Part shown: piece by piece, positions 1 to 11,101 of the stretch | Numbering within the stretch: the first letter of the stretch is position 1 | How the letters are laid out: every line of letters begins with the position of its first letter | From: Neodiprion pinetum | Taxonomy: Eukaryota > Arthropoda > Insecta > Hymenoptera > Diprionidae | Reading direction: 5' to 3' | DNA: 64,000 bases | Assembly: GCF_021155775.2 (NCBI RefSeq) | Contig: NC_060236.1 | Location: forward strand, 3,463,001 to 3,527,000 | Translations under genes and position numbers: made by a program | Notes under the pieces: model-generated | What the model saw: the letters and a program-made list of their open reading frames with translations, nothing else | What the model was told of the DNA's origin: nothing | Database searches by the model: none

Positions 1-1100
1 CTGAAATCGTAAAGTCGGCTAGTGTTCGGCCATATTGGAGACGCAGCGTCTTCCAAAACGATGCGTCTTCCCTGCAGCCTGCAGCCGAGAGCAGTCGAGA
101 GTTTTCTCTGTTCCGAAGTAGAACGTAGGTGAAGATCATCGGAGCAGATAGATTGTGAATAACGCCGCCGAGGAGCTGCGCTGCGCATCCTCGTGAAAGA
201 CAATATAAACAAAAGAATTAGTAAAAAAATTTCTCCGTCCGAGTCCGCGAGGTAGGAATAAAAACTACTAAATTCTAATGCGGTTCGTTTGTCCGAATCG
301 AGCGCAGCCAGACTTTTAATTCACCTGCGTTATATGTATTATACGTACATATACCGCATCCTATAAGCGGGGTGAGTTTTTGTCTGTCCTCGATTTCGAC
401 TCGCGGACAGGATGAAAGTTTGACAGTTTAATTCCCCCTCCCTTCCTCCCTCTCTCCCTATTCCTTCCGTTGTCCCTGCTCGACGCAGAGCTCGCGGAGA
501 CTTGTGTCCCAATCCTCTCGTCTACGATACCGTCGAATCTATTTCAGTATCCGTAAATCGGCCTGTCCGCACCCCGAATATACAATGCACGGAATCGTCG
601 AGACGTTGGGGAGCGTCCAACCCTCCGATTAATTCGAGGTTATGTTCACGCTACGGACAAAATCGCTAGAAGCAGATCAGACCGAAAGATCGAGTCGCTT
701 TGAACCGCTGGGAAGGAAGAGGTTGTAAAAATATTCCTATTTCTGTAACCCTTCTAACGACGACGCGACGACAACGACGACGTCGCGTTAACCCGAAGCA
801 CTTCTTATCTCATGAACGTTTAATGCATAAGGCAAGTACCGTTTTATTATTATAATTGTACAATTTTTCACCCCCAATTGCTGTTTTCGTTTCACCGATT
901 CTGATCACTCGTAAAATATTTTAGTTTTCAATAGGAAACAGGCTTCTACTTTTTGTTTATTATTTTTCTTTACATACATACTAATTTCAGTCACTGTGTA
1001 AATTTTCACCAGAAATTATTTCACCGTCACAATCTTGCGTTTGGGAAACAAAGTTTACTCACGACCTCTTTTTCCAAAATCGAATCCTTCAGCTGCAGAA
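1..1100 (+). promoter_or_regulatory. Upstream/leader region of the PIH1-like gene
   Basis: No protein-coding exon could be supported here. The stretch 1-660 is richer in GC and CpG than the DNA further on, as expected for a promoter and 5' leader, and a good splice donor (GGGTGAGT) lies near 370. A pyrimidine-rich tract ending in CAG at 1098 sits just before the first usable ATG at 1101, so a non-coding or short coding exon probably lies in this region or left of the window. No TATA box was identified. Confidence 0.4.
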
Positions 1101-3534
1101 ATGATGGTGCAGCAAGGAGAGGGTGGCTCGGCGGCAAAATCACGTCGCAATGGAGCTAGGCTTTTTAAGAATCCGCCGCAGCCTCACATGTGCATACAGG
1201 ACTATATACAGGTAAAAGGATCAGTTTCTTTTATCGGACCGCCAGTTTCCTTCTATCACCCCTCGTTTTTAACATGCCACGGTTTTTTATTCACCTTCAA
1301 ACATTTGCAGGGATCGTGGGATCCGTGTTACGTAAACGTACTGTCGTGGGGTAAAATCGCCATGCCGCATCGTCCCTCGGAACCTGTCCCTCTTTGGGGA
1401 GGTATGAGGGTCTTACCGCCGAGAACTGAAAAGCCACAATGTTCTGTTTTCGCTGTTATGGCTAATCCGGAGATACTTCGACTCAATGGAAAAAATGCTC
1501 AAGATCCACAGGTAAAAGAAAGACAACGACGTGGTGTTTTCAGCTTGAAAATCAATGCTGGTAGATCACTGATTTCCGGAAGTGTGATGTAACGAAGAAG
1601 ATGAAGATAATATGAGTCAATGTAACGAAAACCGCATTCTTCACGACTGAAGTATCATAACTTCTCTATTTGTTTACTTTCAGGAGCGTTCGGCATTGAT
1701 TGATCTCTTGCTAGATTTTGTAGAGGCGATGAACGAGGGAGTGGTGTTCACGCGATGCTACACAGTCCTAAAAGACCGTGACATAACAGGCGAGCTGAAG
1801 GAAGTGTGGATGGCGGTGCAAGTGAAGCGAGACAAGGAGCAGGAGACACAGCAGGAAACATGGATAGATGTACAACCACCAGCGCCGCAGTACCCGCAGT
1901 TTGAGATGAGTCAGGATTACTCATACCAATCGGTAAATGACCAGCAGGTTTATCAGCCAGGTCACGTAGTGCCGCAACAGTATCACGGAAACGTTGGGGT
2001 GCAGATCTCGCCGCAGGATCAGTACAACTACGGAGATCGCGGCGGGGTGAGACAGCAAAATCAAGGACAGCAGAATTGCCCAGCATATCCGATGCCCCAA
2101 TATCAATTTCAACAGCTCCCAAGGCAGCTGGTTCCCCAGTACATAAACTCTAACATGCATCCTAGCGTCAGCCCGAGCTATCCTGGGCCAAACGTTGTTG
2201 GTTCGAACGTGAATCCGAATATCCCTGGTTATTATCAGCAGTACATCGCGCTCCAACAGCAAATGGTTGGCCAAAGGCAGATCGAGAACGTCATGCACGC
2301 TGTTCGAGAGACCCACAGCGATATGCAACAGCCGCCGGCGATGCACGTTCCTCATATACAGTTTGAGCAGCCTCCGCCTTTCAACTTGCAGACGACTTCG
2401 CAGATGAACGTTTTGAGGCTGGGTAGACCGCACATGGGCGTGACACAGAAGAGCAACGCGAATAAGAGACAATCGAGCTCGCCTACCCACTCGAATCAAA
2501 CTGCAAACTCTACTATCGTTCGTCAGCCTAAAAACAGCGTGGAAAAAAGTCCTAGCAAAGCGTTCAGGGTTAGGGCTCAGCGCGGCGACCAGGCGGGAAC
2601 AGAAAAACAAAATGCTGGTCAAGTCTCGCCTGAAAAGATAAAGCTAGTGGTGACGGCAGAGAAGAACAACGTCAAAGATTGCGATGATCAAAGTGTTCAA
2701 GTTACCGATCTGGACGAAGAACTCGACGCCAAGAAGAACAAGGCTAAGGATTTGAAAGTATCGGTCGCGGAGGAAACTCTGAGTGCGCAGAAGACAGCAA
2801 AACAGCAGGCTATCGCTACTAAAAAAGACCTGAGGCAGTGGATTCTCAACTCTTCAGACGATATAACCGTCCTTGAGACCGACCTGCCGCTCGAAGGTAC
2901 TGAGGACGGTACTGTGAATCAGAACTTGAACACCAAGCCAGTAAAGACGCAGATATTAGTTTTGAAAAGAAATTCATCCAAGGTTAACAACAGCGATTCT
3001 GGCAAGAGTAGCTCGAAAGATCAGAAGGTAGTCAAGAACGCCATAAGATTAACTAAACTCGAGGGACAACAGATATACGATTTAGAAAGTGAGAGGATAG
3101 ACGATAGCAATAAAGAGAAAGGAGACGAGCTGGTCAATCAAGCTCCGTCTGAAACTGCGGAAAAGAAACCTGTCGACAATGGAAATAGCAGGAATGGATT
3201 TTCGCAGCACAAACAGCATAAGGAACAACAACAACAGCAACGACCCAAGCGGTCGCAAACGGTTAATAACTTAATAAAAAACGTATTCAAAATAAATCCA
3301 AGTACGTCATCAAATGACGATAATCATAAAGACAAGGTGAATAATCATACGAAAGTTATAAACTGTAAATCTAACAACAAGGGTACCGACGACGTATATC
3401 ACGGTTACGTGATACTGAGAAAGGGGGAAACTAGCCAGCATAATGATGAGGACGTGGTGAGAGAAATGGCTCGGATATCAATTCAAGACTGCAAAGATAC
3501 GACGACTGAGAACAGCAATACTGTTAACTCGTGA
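1101..3534 (+). CDS. PIH1-domain protein (PIH1D2-like) with long Q-rich tail
   Basis: Exons 1101-1211, 1311-1511 and 1684-3534 join in frame through GT-AG introns to give 720 residues. Residues about 30-145 look like a PIH1 domain: a VNVLSWGKIAMP strand, then PVPLWGG, FAVMANPEIL and a helix (ERSALIDLLLDFVEAMNEG) leading into CYTVLKDRDITGELKEVW. PIH1 proteins act with HSP90/R2TP in assembling complexes such as axonemal dyneins, so a cytoplasmic co-chaperone role is inferred. Residues about 160-345 are rich in Q, P, N and Y. The remainder is charged and low in complexity, with a run of glutamines near 515, and looks disordered. Known PIH1D2 proteins are much shorter and have more residues before the domain, so the N-terminus may be incomplete (the exon starts just after a splice acceptor). 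The first intron (99 nt) has no in-frame stop. The family call is fairly secure; the orthologue is not. Confidence 0.72.
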
Positions 3535-3638
3535 TAGCCTGGTTAGAAGAAAGACAAGTTTAAGATGTTTGAAGATGTACGGAAGGCCAGGTAAGAAGTG
3601 GTCTGTCTTACGTATGCTTGCGTGCGAGTGTGTGTGTA

Positions 3639-3644
3639 AATAAA
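3639..3644 (+). terminator. Polyadenylation signal of the PIH1-like gene
   Basis: AATAAA lies 105 bases after the stop codon, in a region that turns TA-rich. It is the first canonical signal downstream. Confidence 0.5.
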
Positions 3645-6600
3645 ATATATTATATTATAAAGTTTATTTTTAAGATCAGGCTAGATAAATTTTAACATTA
3701 GTGCCCGTTATTACTTCAATCATAATCCGCTTTTGTTTTCGTTTATTTCACTCTATTAGAACGGCTGTATGTGCGAATTTTTACGCATTTCGAATGTCAC
3801 CAATTTAAGATCACGTTTTAATTATGTAAAAATATTACCAGAGATCTTTGGTAATGTTTCCTTGATAATATCACTTTTGTCTGTGATGTGAAACTCGATT
3901 ATTGGTCATATCATTGACGATTTTTTCATATTGTGTTCGTTTTTAAACTGCACAAACAGACAGCTGATAAAAAAAAAACAACCTGATATCTTCAAATCCT
4001 GATCATTTTTCAGGTTTCACATCTGTTGATCAAGAATGGATGCAAGTTTTTATTATCACTTTTTCCAAATTTGAATACTGGAATGTGTAATTGAACAAAA
4101 AGGAAATAGTGAAAAACGGTAATAGACAGTTATGCGGACATTGATACCAAGGGTTTAAAATTTCTTTGAAAGAGCAAAAAAAAAAAAAAAAACGAAACTA
4201 ATACGGAAAGAAATATAATTACCTAACGAAATATTTTCTGTGTCTTTCTCCAAAGCGGATTCCGTGTAAAATCAGCAATACTTACGATATATCGGAATAG
4301 ATACGCCACACGTAGATATAACGAACTTTACGAATATGATAGTTCTAACCGAAAACGCGAGATTTTTAAGACTTATAGTATATACGCTAAGTGTAAGATG
4401 CAAAAACGATGAAAAAAAGAAAAAAAATGAAAAACAGAAAAAGCGAAGAAACCGAATATGATTGATGAGAATTACAAGAGGCCTAAAGAGGAAATTGGAA
4501 ACCCGTGAAAACCAATGAATCTAACTCTGTTCTCAATCGACATAGTAATGCACCAAAATGTGATTGCATATTAAATTTCGAAGAAGAAAAAAAACTAAGA
4601 GCTAACAAAAGAAGATATGACGAAGTCTGATATACCTAGTTGATTAAGATTCTCAGTTGTAAGAAATTATCTTTTTCACCATTACGTGGTGTATATAATT
4701 CAATTCCTTCTTAAATTTTTAATTTTTCTTTTTTTCGACCTCTGATAGGTTCAACGACTATTTTATGTAACGGCGTCTTTAATGCCTGCACCAATGTCTG
4801 AGACTTTCTTATACACTTGCGTGTAATAACGATATGTATTGATATTTCCAAAATTGCAGAACGTAGCGAATTCATCCAATTTTTCTGCTATTATACAACT
4901 GCGTAGGTGACACTGACATGATAGCATTCAACAAGTGAATACCCTGGCATACCCCATAACAATGATATTATAGAACACTCCAAAATGAATGGTAGGATGA
5001 TAAAAGTAATGATAATGATGGTAATAATAATAACAATAATGATCAGAATAAGAAATATCGGAACATTGCCATTTATTATTTACGTAGAAATATGAAACCG
5101 TGTTATTCCGTACAGTTGTGTAATTAAATATACCTATTCTTGTTATTATCGCGATATCAGATATCGATTGATTTTTGTATTTTTAATATTTTTTGTTCGC
5201 ATATAAATATAGATGTATATGCGTGTATAAAAGATACATGAAAAAACTAAAGCAAATTGGAATTTGTGTTTTTTTTTCTTGTTTTTTTTTCAGAGAAGAT
5301 CAGTTATACCTGCTTAAGATACCAGAATTGTTATAACACATTTTTCGTACCCTTAGACCGTTAGAATCCTTAGCTAATGCCCTCTACTCTAGTTTCAAAA
5401 ATAGTCAAATAGTCAAATTTCACAACAATAATCACCAGCGTTAGATTCAAACTCTAGACTATATATATATATATATAAGCAGAAAAAGAAAGACAGAATA
5501 AACAGAGGAAAAAAAAATTATTCTAGAATCCAATTTCATATGGCACCGATTACACAAAAAATAGACGACAAAGTTTTGACGCGAATTAAATGAATGAATT
5601 GTTACAATGAGTATTTCATTTAGCCTCCGTTCTGTACTCCACCCCTCTTCAAAACGTTGATGATCGTGCTTTATGCCAAATGACGCTTTACGTTAATCTG
5701 AAATTTGATGCGGAAGATTTCATCGTTTTTGAAGTCGAATGATGTATTATACCCCTTATACGCGTGCATACCTATGATGTGTAAGTATGATTCTGATTTG
5801 CTCACGCTCAACGAGAAATAAATTATTCTTGTTGCTGTTCCTGTTGTTATTATTATTATTACTACTACTATTATCGCAAGAACTATCCAGCGTCGACTCT
5901 TTCTCGCGTGCGCGATCATCTAAAACCCATTATAAGTCGAGAAATTAGTAACTACGTTTATAGTCACGGAATTAGCAACATCCTTGAAAGTAAATCGAAT
6001 AATAAAAAAAGAAATTGAATTTAACCGCGAAGAAAGTTTCATAGCATCGTGGCATAGATTGGCGCAAATTAAATACTTGCATGGATGTGTGTCTTTCGAT
6101 CTTTCTATGTTTCAACAACGAAAGAAGAATATCACATGTAACAAATATGCGCGTTTGAATTTTTACAAAAACAAGGAACAAAAAGAAATTATAATATTAA
6201 TTTCGATTAAACACCAAATTTGACTCGTACCAACAATAAATATTACAAAAGTTGCCATCTAATTTCAGCGGAAAATAATTTTTATTCGACTTTTTTTTTT
6301 TTATTTCTTTTGTACCGCTTCATATTTAATAATTGCAATTATAGTCCATACCAACATTGATCATTCGCATAGTATAATTATACTTATTTATATCATTATT
6401 GTCCTAATAATCGAACTTCGTCAACTACTACTACTAATTACTATTATTATTATCATTATTATTATTATTGTTATTATTACGCAGCATACAATCTTTTAGT
6501 TTTCGTTGATCAAATAATTTATGCGTGAAACATACCGGGTGCTTCTTCAATATCATGTATAATATATAAGTTATATCGGGAGCCTCACACGATATTAAGA

Positions 6601-8399
6601 TCTCACTCTGTAATTATATACATATAATAATGGTAGTTTAGTAATATTGTGAAAATCCGTTGGAAAACTCGTTTACTTTGTCCACATATGCATAAGTCAC
6701 AGGCTCTTACACAGAACATCCCCTTTCTGGTATATATACATATATTTGAGTAGAAATCATTTCTTATCCTAATTTTATATCGGAAAGAAATTATTTCAAC
6801 GACGTTTAATCGATCAATTAAATATGTATGTATATATTATTATTATTATTATTATTTTTTTTTTTTATTTGAACAGTTTTAAGAAATAATTCGTTTTTAA
6901 AACAAACATGCTGCACCCCGCTCACAATAATTATATACTAAGTTATTATCATCACTATTAGATAATATAAGTCTAGACATAATGTATTAGCAGTATTGAC
7001 GTTATTCGATATCATTACGCTGGTAATAATCTCATTATTACTTTTAATCATCCATTATTATTATTATTATTATTATTATTGTTGTTGTTGTTGTTGTTGT
7101 TCTATAATACACGAATTTTTTTTCTCGAGAAAATGTATCACGTACGTATTAAATTGACTCATCCTAACTTATTTTCGCACTCATACGTGTAAATATGTAA
7201 ACATAATCGATCTGTCACAGTAATTACAATCATACGTAATAAGAAAATATTCGGCATGCGTGCGGTGAATATATGTTAATTTGCCATTCTGTAACTCAGT
7301 GTTACATAAATATTCATACAATTATGCGTTTTGCATAATTCTATCTCTTATTGTCATTGTCGCTTGTACAGCATAGATAAAAATACACACTAAACACTTT
7401 TATAAATCGTGCACGCCAACACATATAGGCTTTTTTATACCAGAGTTTATCGAATTTCGTGCGTATTCGAACAGGATATTTTTTTTTCTTATTATTATTA
7501 TTACTACTACTATTCAAATACTAGAACTTTTTTTTTTTTTTTTGTTTCTTTTTAATAAAAAAATAAAAATTTTCAAAGTTATTCGAACCGTCGAGAATCC
7601 TCATGTGAGAATCGTTTCAACAATTTCTCGTGTAAAATTGATGATTCTAAAGTATGAAAAATAAATTGATAATCTCTGTTTCACATCAAAATTTTTGGCC
7701 TTTTTTTTTTGCTATTTTATATTGTGTCAAAATTCCTGACGATTTATACACACCGAGACAAACGAAACGATCAACTTTGCGGATCTACTAAATTTACATT
7801 TTTTATTATATACCTATGCTCTTCGCCCGGAACATTCATCCATATTACGCTCGTGTCTAGATCTACGAAAGTGTGTAAGCATTTGTATATGTGTGACGAA
7901 GAACTTTCACTCGTATTTCCAACGCTTCAACCGTACGTTAAATTTCCCCCTCCTTTTGACAGGAACTTATACAACAACGCAATCGGAGCAAACGTGGCGA
8001 TGCGCACGACGATATTATTGTAATATCATTAGAGGACGACACTCTATACTTTCCCTTTCGCAAATCGCTCGTTAGCCTTTGATTTTTCATTTTTCCATCT
8101 CGAACTTCGATCGCAACTAAAATTCGCATTTAAATCTCCGTCATTGCGTCTTTAGATCCGCTCGCTCTCTCCAGCTTCCGACAACACCGTAGAAAATCCG
8201 CTATTGATTATGACTGATGACAAAACCGAGTATGATAGACAAGAAAATAAAAAAATAAATCCGGAAACTTTGCTAATCTTCCGACGTTCTTTTATCACCG
8301 GGAAAAGAAATTCTTCCTTGTTCTCATCCTCGGTAAGAGCGATGCTTTATTCGCTCAAAAGCCGGCCAACAAATTGAGACCCCCGCCGACGGGAAAACA
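3645..8399. other. AT-rich intergenic DNA
   Basis: No open reading frame here has coding character. The DNA is AT-rich, with poly-A/poly-T runs (for example near 4178 and 7525), TA repeats near 5461-5476, and several ATT/TTG runs near 5850, 6440, 6840 and 7054. It probably includes distal 3' sequence of the upstream gene. Confidence 0.6.
7054..7102. repeat. Compound microsatellite (ATT)n-(GTT)n
   Basis: An uninterrupted ATT run (7054-7080) passes directly into a GTT run (7081-7101). Confidence 0.9.
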
Positions 8400-8900
8400 C
8401 CTTTCGTTTAATTTTAAATGGAGAGGGGTCATATGGGCTTAGAGAGACGGTACCTAGTCGGGGTTACCGTTGTGTGAAGTCGATGGGCAGCCTCAACAGC
8501 ACCAGAAGCAGCTCTCTCGTTCAACTTAAACTGACCGTTGTCACGTCGAAAACGCGGACATTCGCGTGATCCGGCATTTCATTCAACGTTTCGGCGTAGT
8601 TTTCGGTGATTCGGTCGTCCGTCTATCCGCGTCCAATAAGATCGTCTCTACATTCGATATTGAAAACGGTATTAACGATCGTGGAAGACTGATTCTGAGG
8701 CAGTCTTCAGATGGTTTTAAAACCTTTCGCAATTTTGGGCTCGGCAGAAGTTTCAAAGAAGAGGAAGCTTTAGAACGCCAACATCGCCATGTTCAGGGAG
8801 AAACAGGACCCCGAGAATACAGGTCAGTCGGTGTAGTCGATGTGTAACGCGCTCGGTCAGTGTATGTATAGCATATTTGTCGGCAGTCGGTGTAGCCATC
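8400..8900 (+). promoter_or_regulatory. Putative promoter/first non-coding exon of the mpaB-like gene
   Basis: Base composition changes abruptly here to a GC- and CpG-richer block inside AT-rich DNA, as at the starts of the other genes in this window. The next exon on this strand begins near 11048 after a CAG acceptor, so a leader exon with a first intron of about 2.2 kb is inferred. An open frame at 8566-8847 has no family resemblance and is not treated as a gene. Confidence 0.35.
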
Positions 8901-8950
8901 GAACTCTCATTCGTTCGATCACAGCGTCGATGATAGCCTGAAAATCTATA

Positions 8951-9375
8951 AACGCTCATTGCGTCATTTCTGTAGTAATTAGAAAAATTGAGTAAAACAG
9001 GTATCGTTAAAAAATCTGTCTGAATATCGTTGGTATTACGAAAAACGAGGTACGCTTAACCATTTTACGCTATCGTCGATCCTTTTTTGGTAATTGCGAC
9101 GCAAAATCAGTTTCTGAGGTTTAATCTACTTTTTTAGTCAAACAAGGCTTTAACGTCAATTTATCGTTGCACGAGCGTTAAATTTTCGCAACAGTTGCAA
9201 GAAAATCTAGCAACAGTGATCGTAATGAGAAAGAATAGTAACGGATACCAGACTTTCCGGTAACGGCTAGAAAACTAATTTTCATTTTCTACCTAGAACT
9301 ATATTTTTCGATTGTGGTAATAAATGAAAAAAGTTAAGGACCGAGCGGTAACCGGAACTAAAAATTCTCTCACAG
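8951..9375 (-). mobile_element. Short non-autonomous DNA transposon, copy A
   Basis: This stretch is the reverse-complement partner of 37399-37839. Both copies share blocks such as AACCATTTTACGC, GGATCGAC, AACAAGGCTTTAACG, CAAGAAAAT and GACTTTCCGGTAA in the same order, with scattered differences. The element has no coding capacity. Copy B has better-preserved ends (CGCTGAGAAA and its complement) flanked by TA; here the left end is worn. Tc1/mariner-type MITE is the best guess. Confidence 0.6.
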
Positions 9376-11101
9376 TACATTATTTTATACGAAATTTCCG
9401 TCGTTGTCCGAGTTCATCTGGTTGAATCCTCGTTTTCCAGATTTGACAAAAATCATTCGAACATCAGAGAAAAACTCGTGCATTGGTATACAAGTTTTCA
9501 CTAAAAACACGCGAGAATTACAAGCAACAATATTGTGTTATACGGCTAGGCGAAGAATGTCGGCGATTGGAGTATTTCGTAAGAATTGTGCAAGAAGCGT
9601 GAAGCTTGATCCTCGATCTCCGACGATTGACACTCTTTCACTTTAAGCGCGGACAAATATTATGAACACGTGAAAAATGGATGGAAACGCAGTTGAGATG
9701 AGAAATTTCTATTTTGCGACAAAATTCTTTTACGTCTACGACCGATTCTTAGACCGAATTGTATATAAACGTTACATAAATTATTTAACGGGAAGTTATT
9801 AAATTCGAAATCGAGACTTCTTGAATTCGTATAATTCGGTTAGATTTTCGATGTGCTGTGATTCGAACTTGGAAGTGATTAGCACGCCGGATACCTTGAT
9901 ACGTGTACATTGCATGTTACCGCCAATTTGTGTTGTTACACGTTTACACGTTACATACGCGTTTCTGTAGAAGTGCATTCCGTAACTTGCCAATCATTTA
10001 CAACAGACCTTGGCTCACATGTCCAACGCCTGTTGTATGTGCCTTTTCTCTCTCTTGAGTAAAAACCCTTATAGGTTCAATTGTTTCTACTTGGTATTAA
10101 AAACCAACTGTAATTATTTATGCGACCATTCAGAACGTAACTGAAGATATGCCTGAGGATAAAGAATTTTTTCACCGATACTCGTTTTAACTGTGTTATA
10201 CTTCCGTTACTCTTCGATTAAGAATCATTGAAACTCGATCATTTGAAATTAATCCACGAATGGCGGTTCGCGAAATTTGTGTCACCCATCGTCACTATAC
10301 ATGTCTACACCTGTGTTGATCAATGAATCGATCGGATCCGGCTGATTTGCATATTTAAACAGATGTCAGCGATCGGATAAGATCGATCGTTGAGCACATC
10401 ATAGAAACTATGTACGTACGATTCAACATGCCGCTAGCAATCGGTACAGATGTACCGTCTTTTACAAACTCTGAATACAAATTAGTCAAAATTGTGCTAC
10501 GTTCTCCAAGGAAATCGCACGGATCGGCGCATTATACAATCGGCATAACCCACGTTCGCGGACTCGACGCGACTCCGTGAATGTCAAATTGATTTATTTG
10601 GAAACAGAACGCTGTTGACACATGACTTTTGCTCTCTGTGTATGTTAATATGCTCCTTCACCTGTGAAGGTAACAAAAATTCACATTCAAACCGTACGCG
10701 AATATTTTTGTCACGCAAAAAATGTCGTAAAATCTCTGTTCTTTCCACATTTCAAGAATCGATGTTTAGCCGATTATAACTATATTCTTCTCTTTTTTCG
10801 GTTATAACATTTCAGACTCCCATTCAGACACAGGGTCAACTGTTTTTCTTTCATTTGGGAAGAATCCAGTTTTATCGGTTAATATCGTTAAGAACTCGTT
10901 TGGTATCGAAACTTGTTGAAATTTCGAAACACCGAGCGAAAACCAGTTCCTAATTTTGGTTTTTATTTTTCTTCCAAGTTACCGAGTCCGCAGATGTTCA
11001 TTTTCATGAAATTTTTTTTAATATTGACATCTAAACACAATATTGCAGAAAAGGTAGTCGAGGAGCGTTTCCGGTTGCTGGTTGAAGTCGGATCAAAGAC
11101 A
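9376..11101 (+). other. Putative first intron and leader of the mpaB-like gene
   Basis: Non-coding and moderately AT-rich. A plausible splice acceptor (AATATTGCAG, ending 11047) precedes the coding start by about 55 bases. No other gene was seen. Confidence 0.4.

Noticed and set aside
8566..8847. A 93-codon open frame on the + strand in a GC-richer block
   Set aside because: No family resemblance, no supporting splice partner, and its place fits a non-coding leader exon of the mpaB-like gene.
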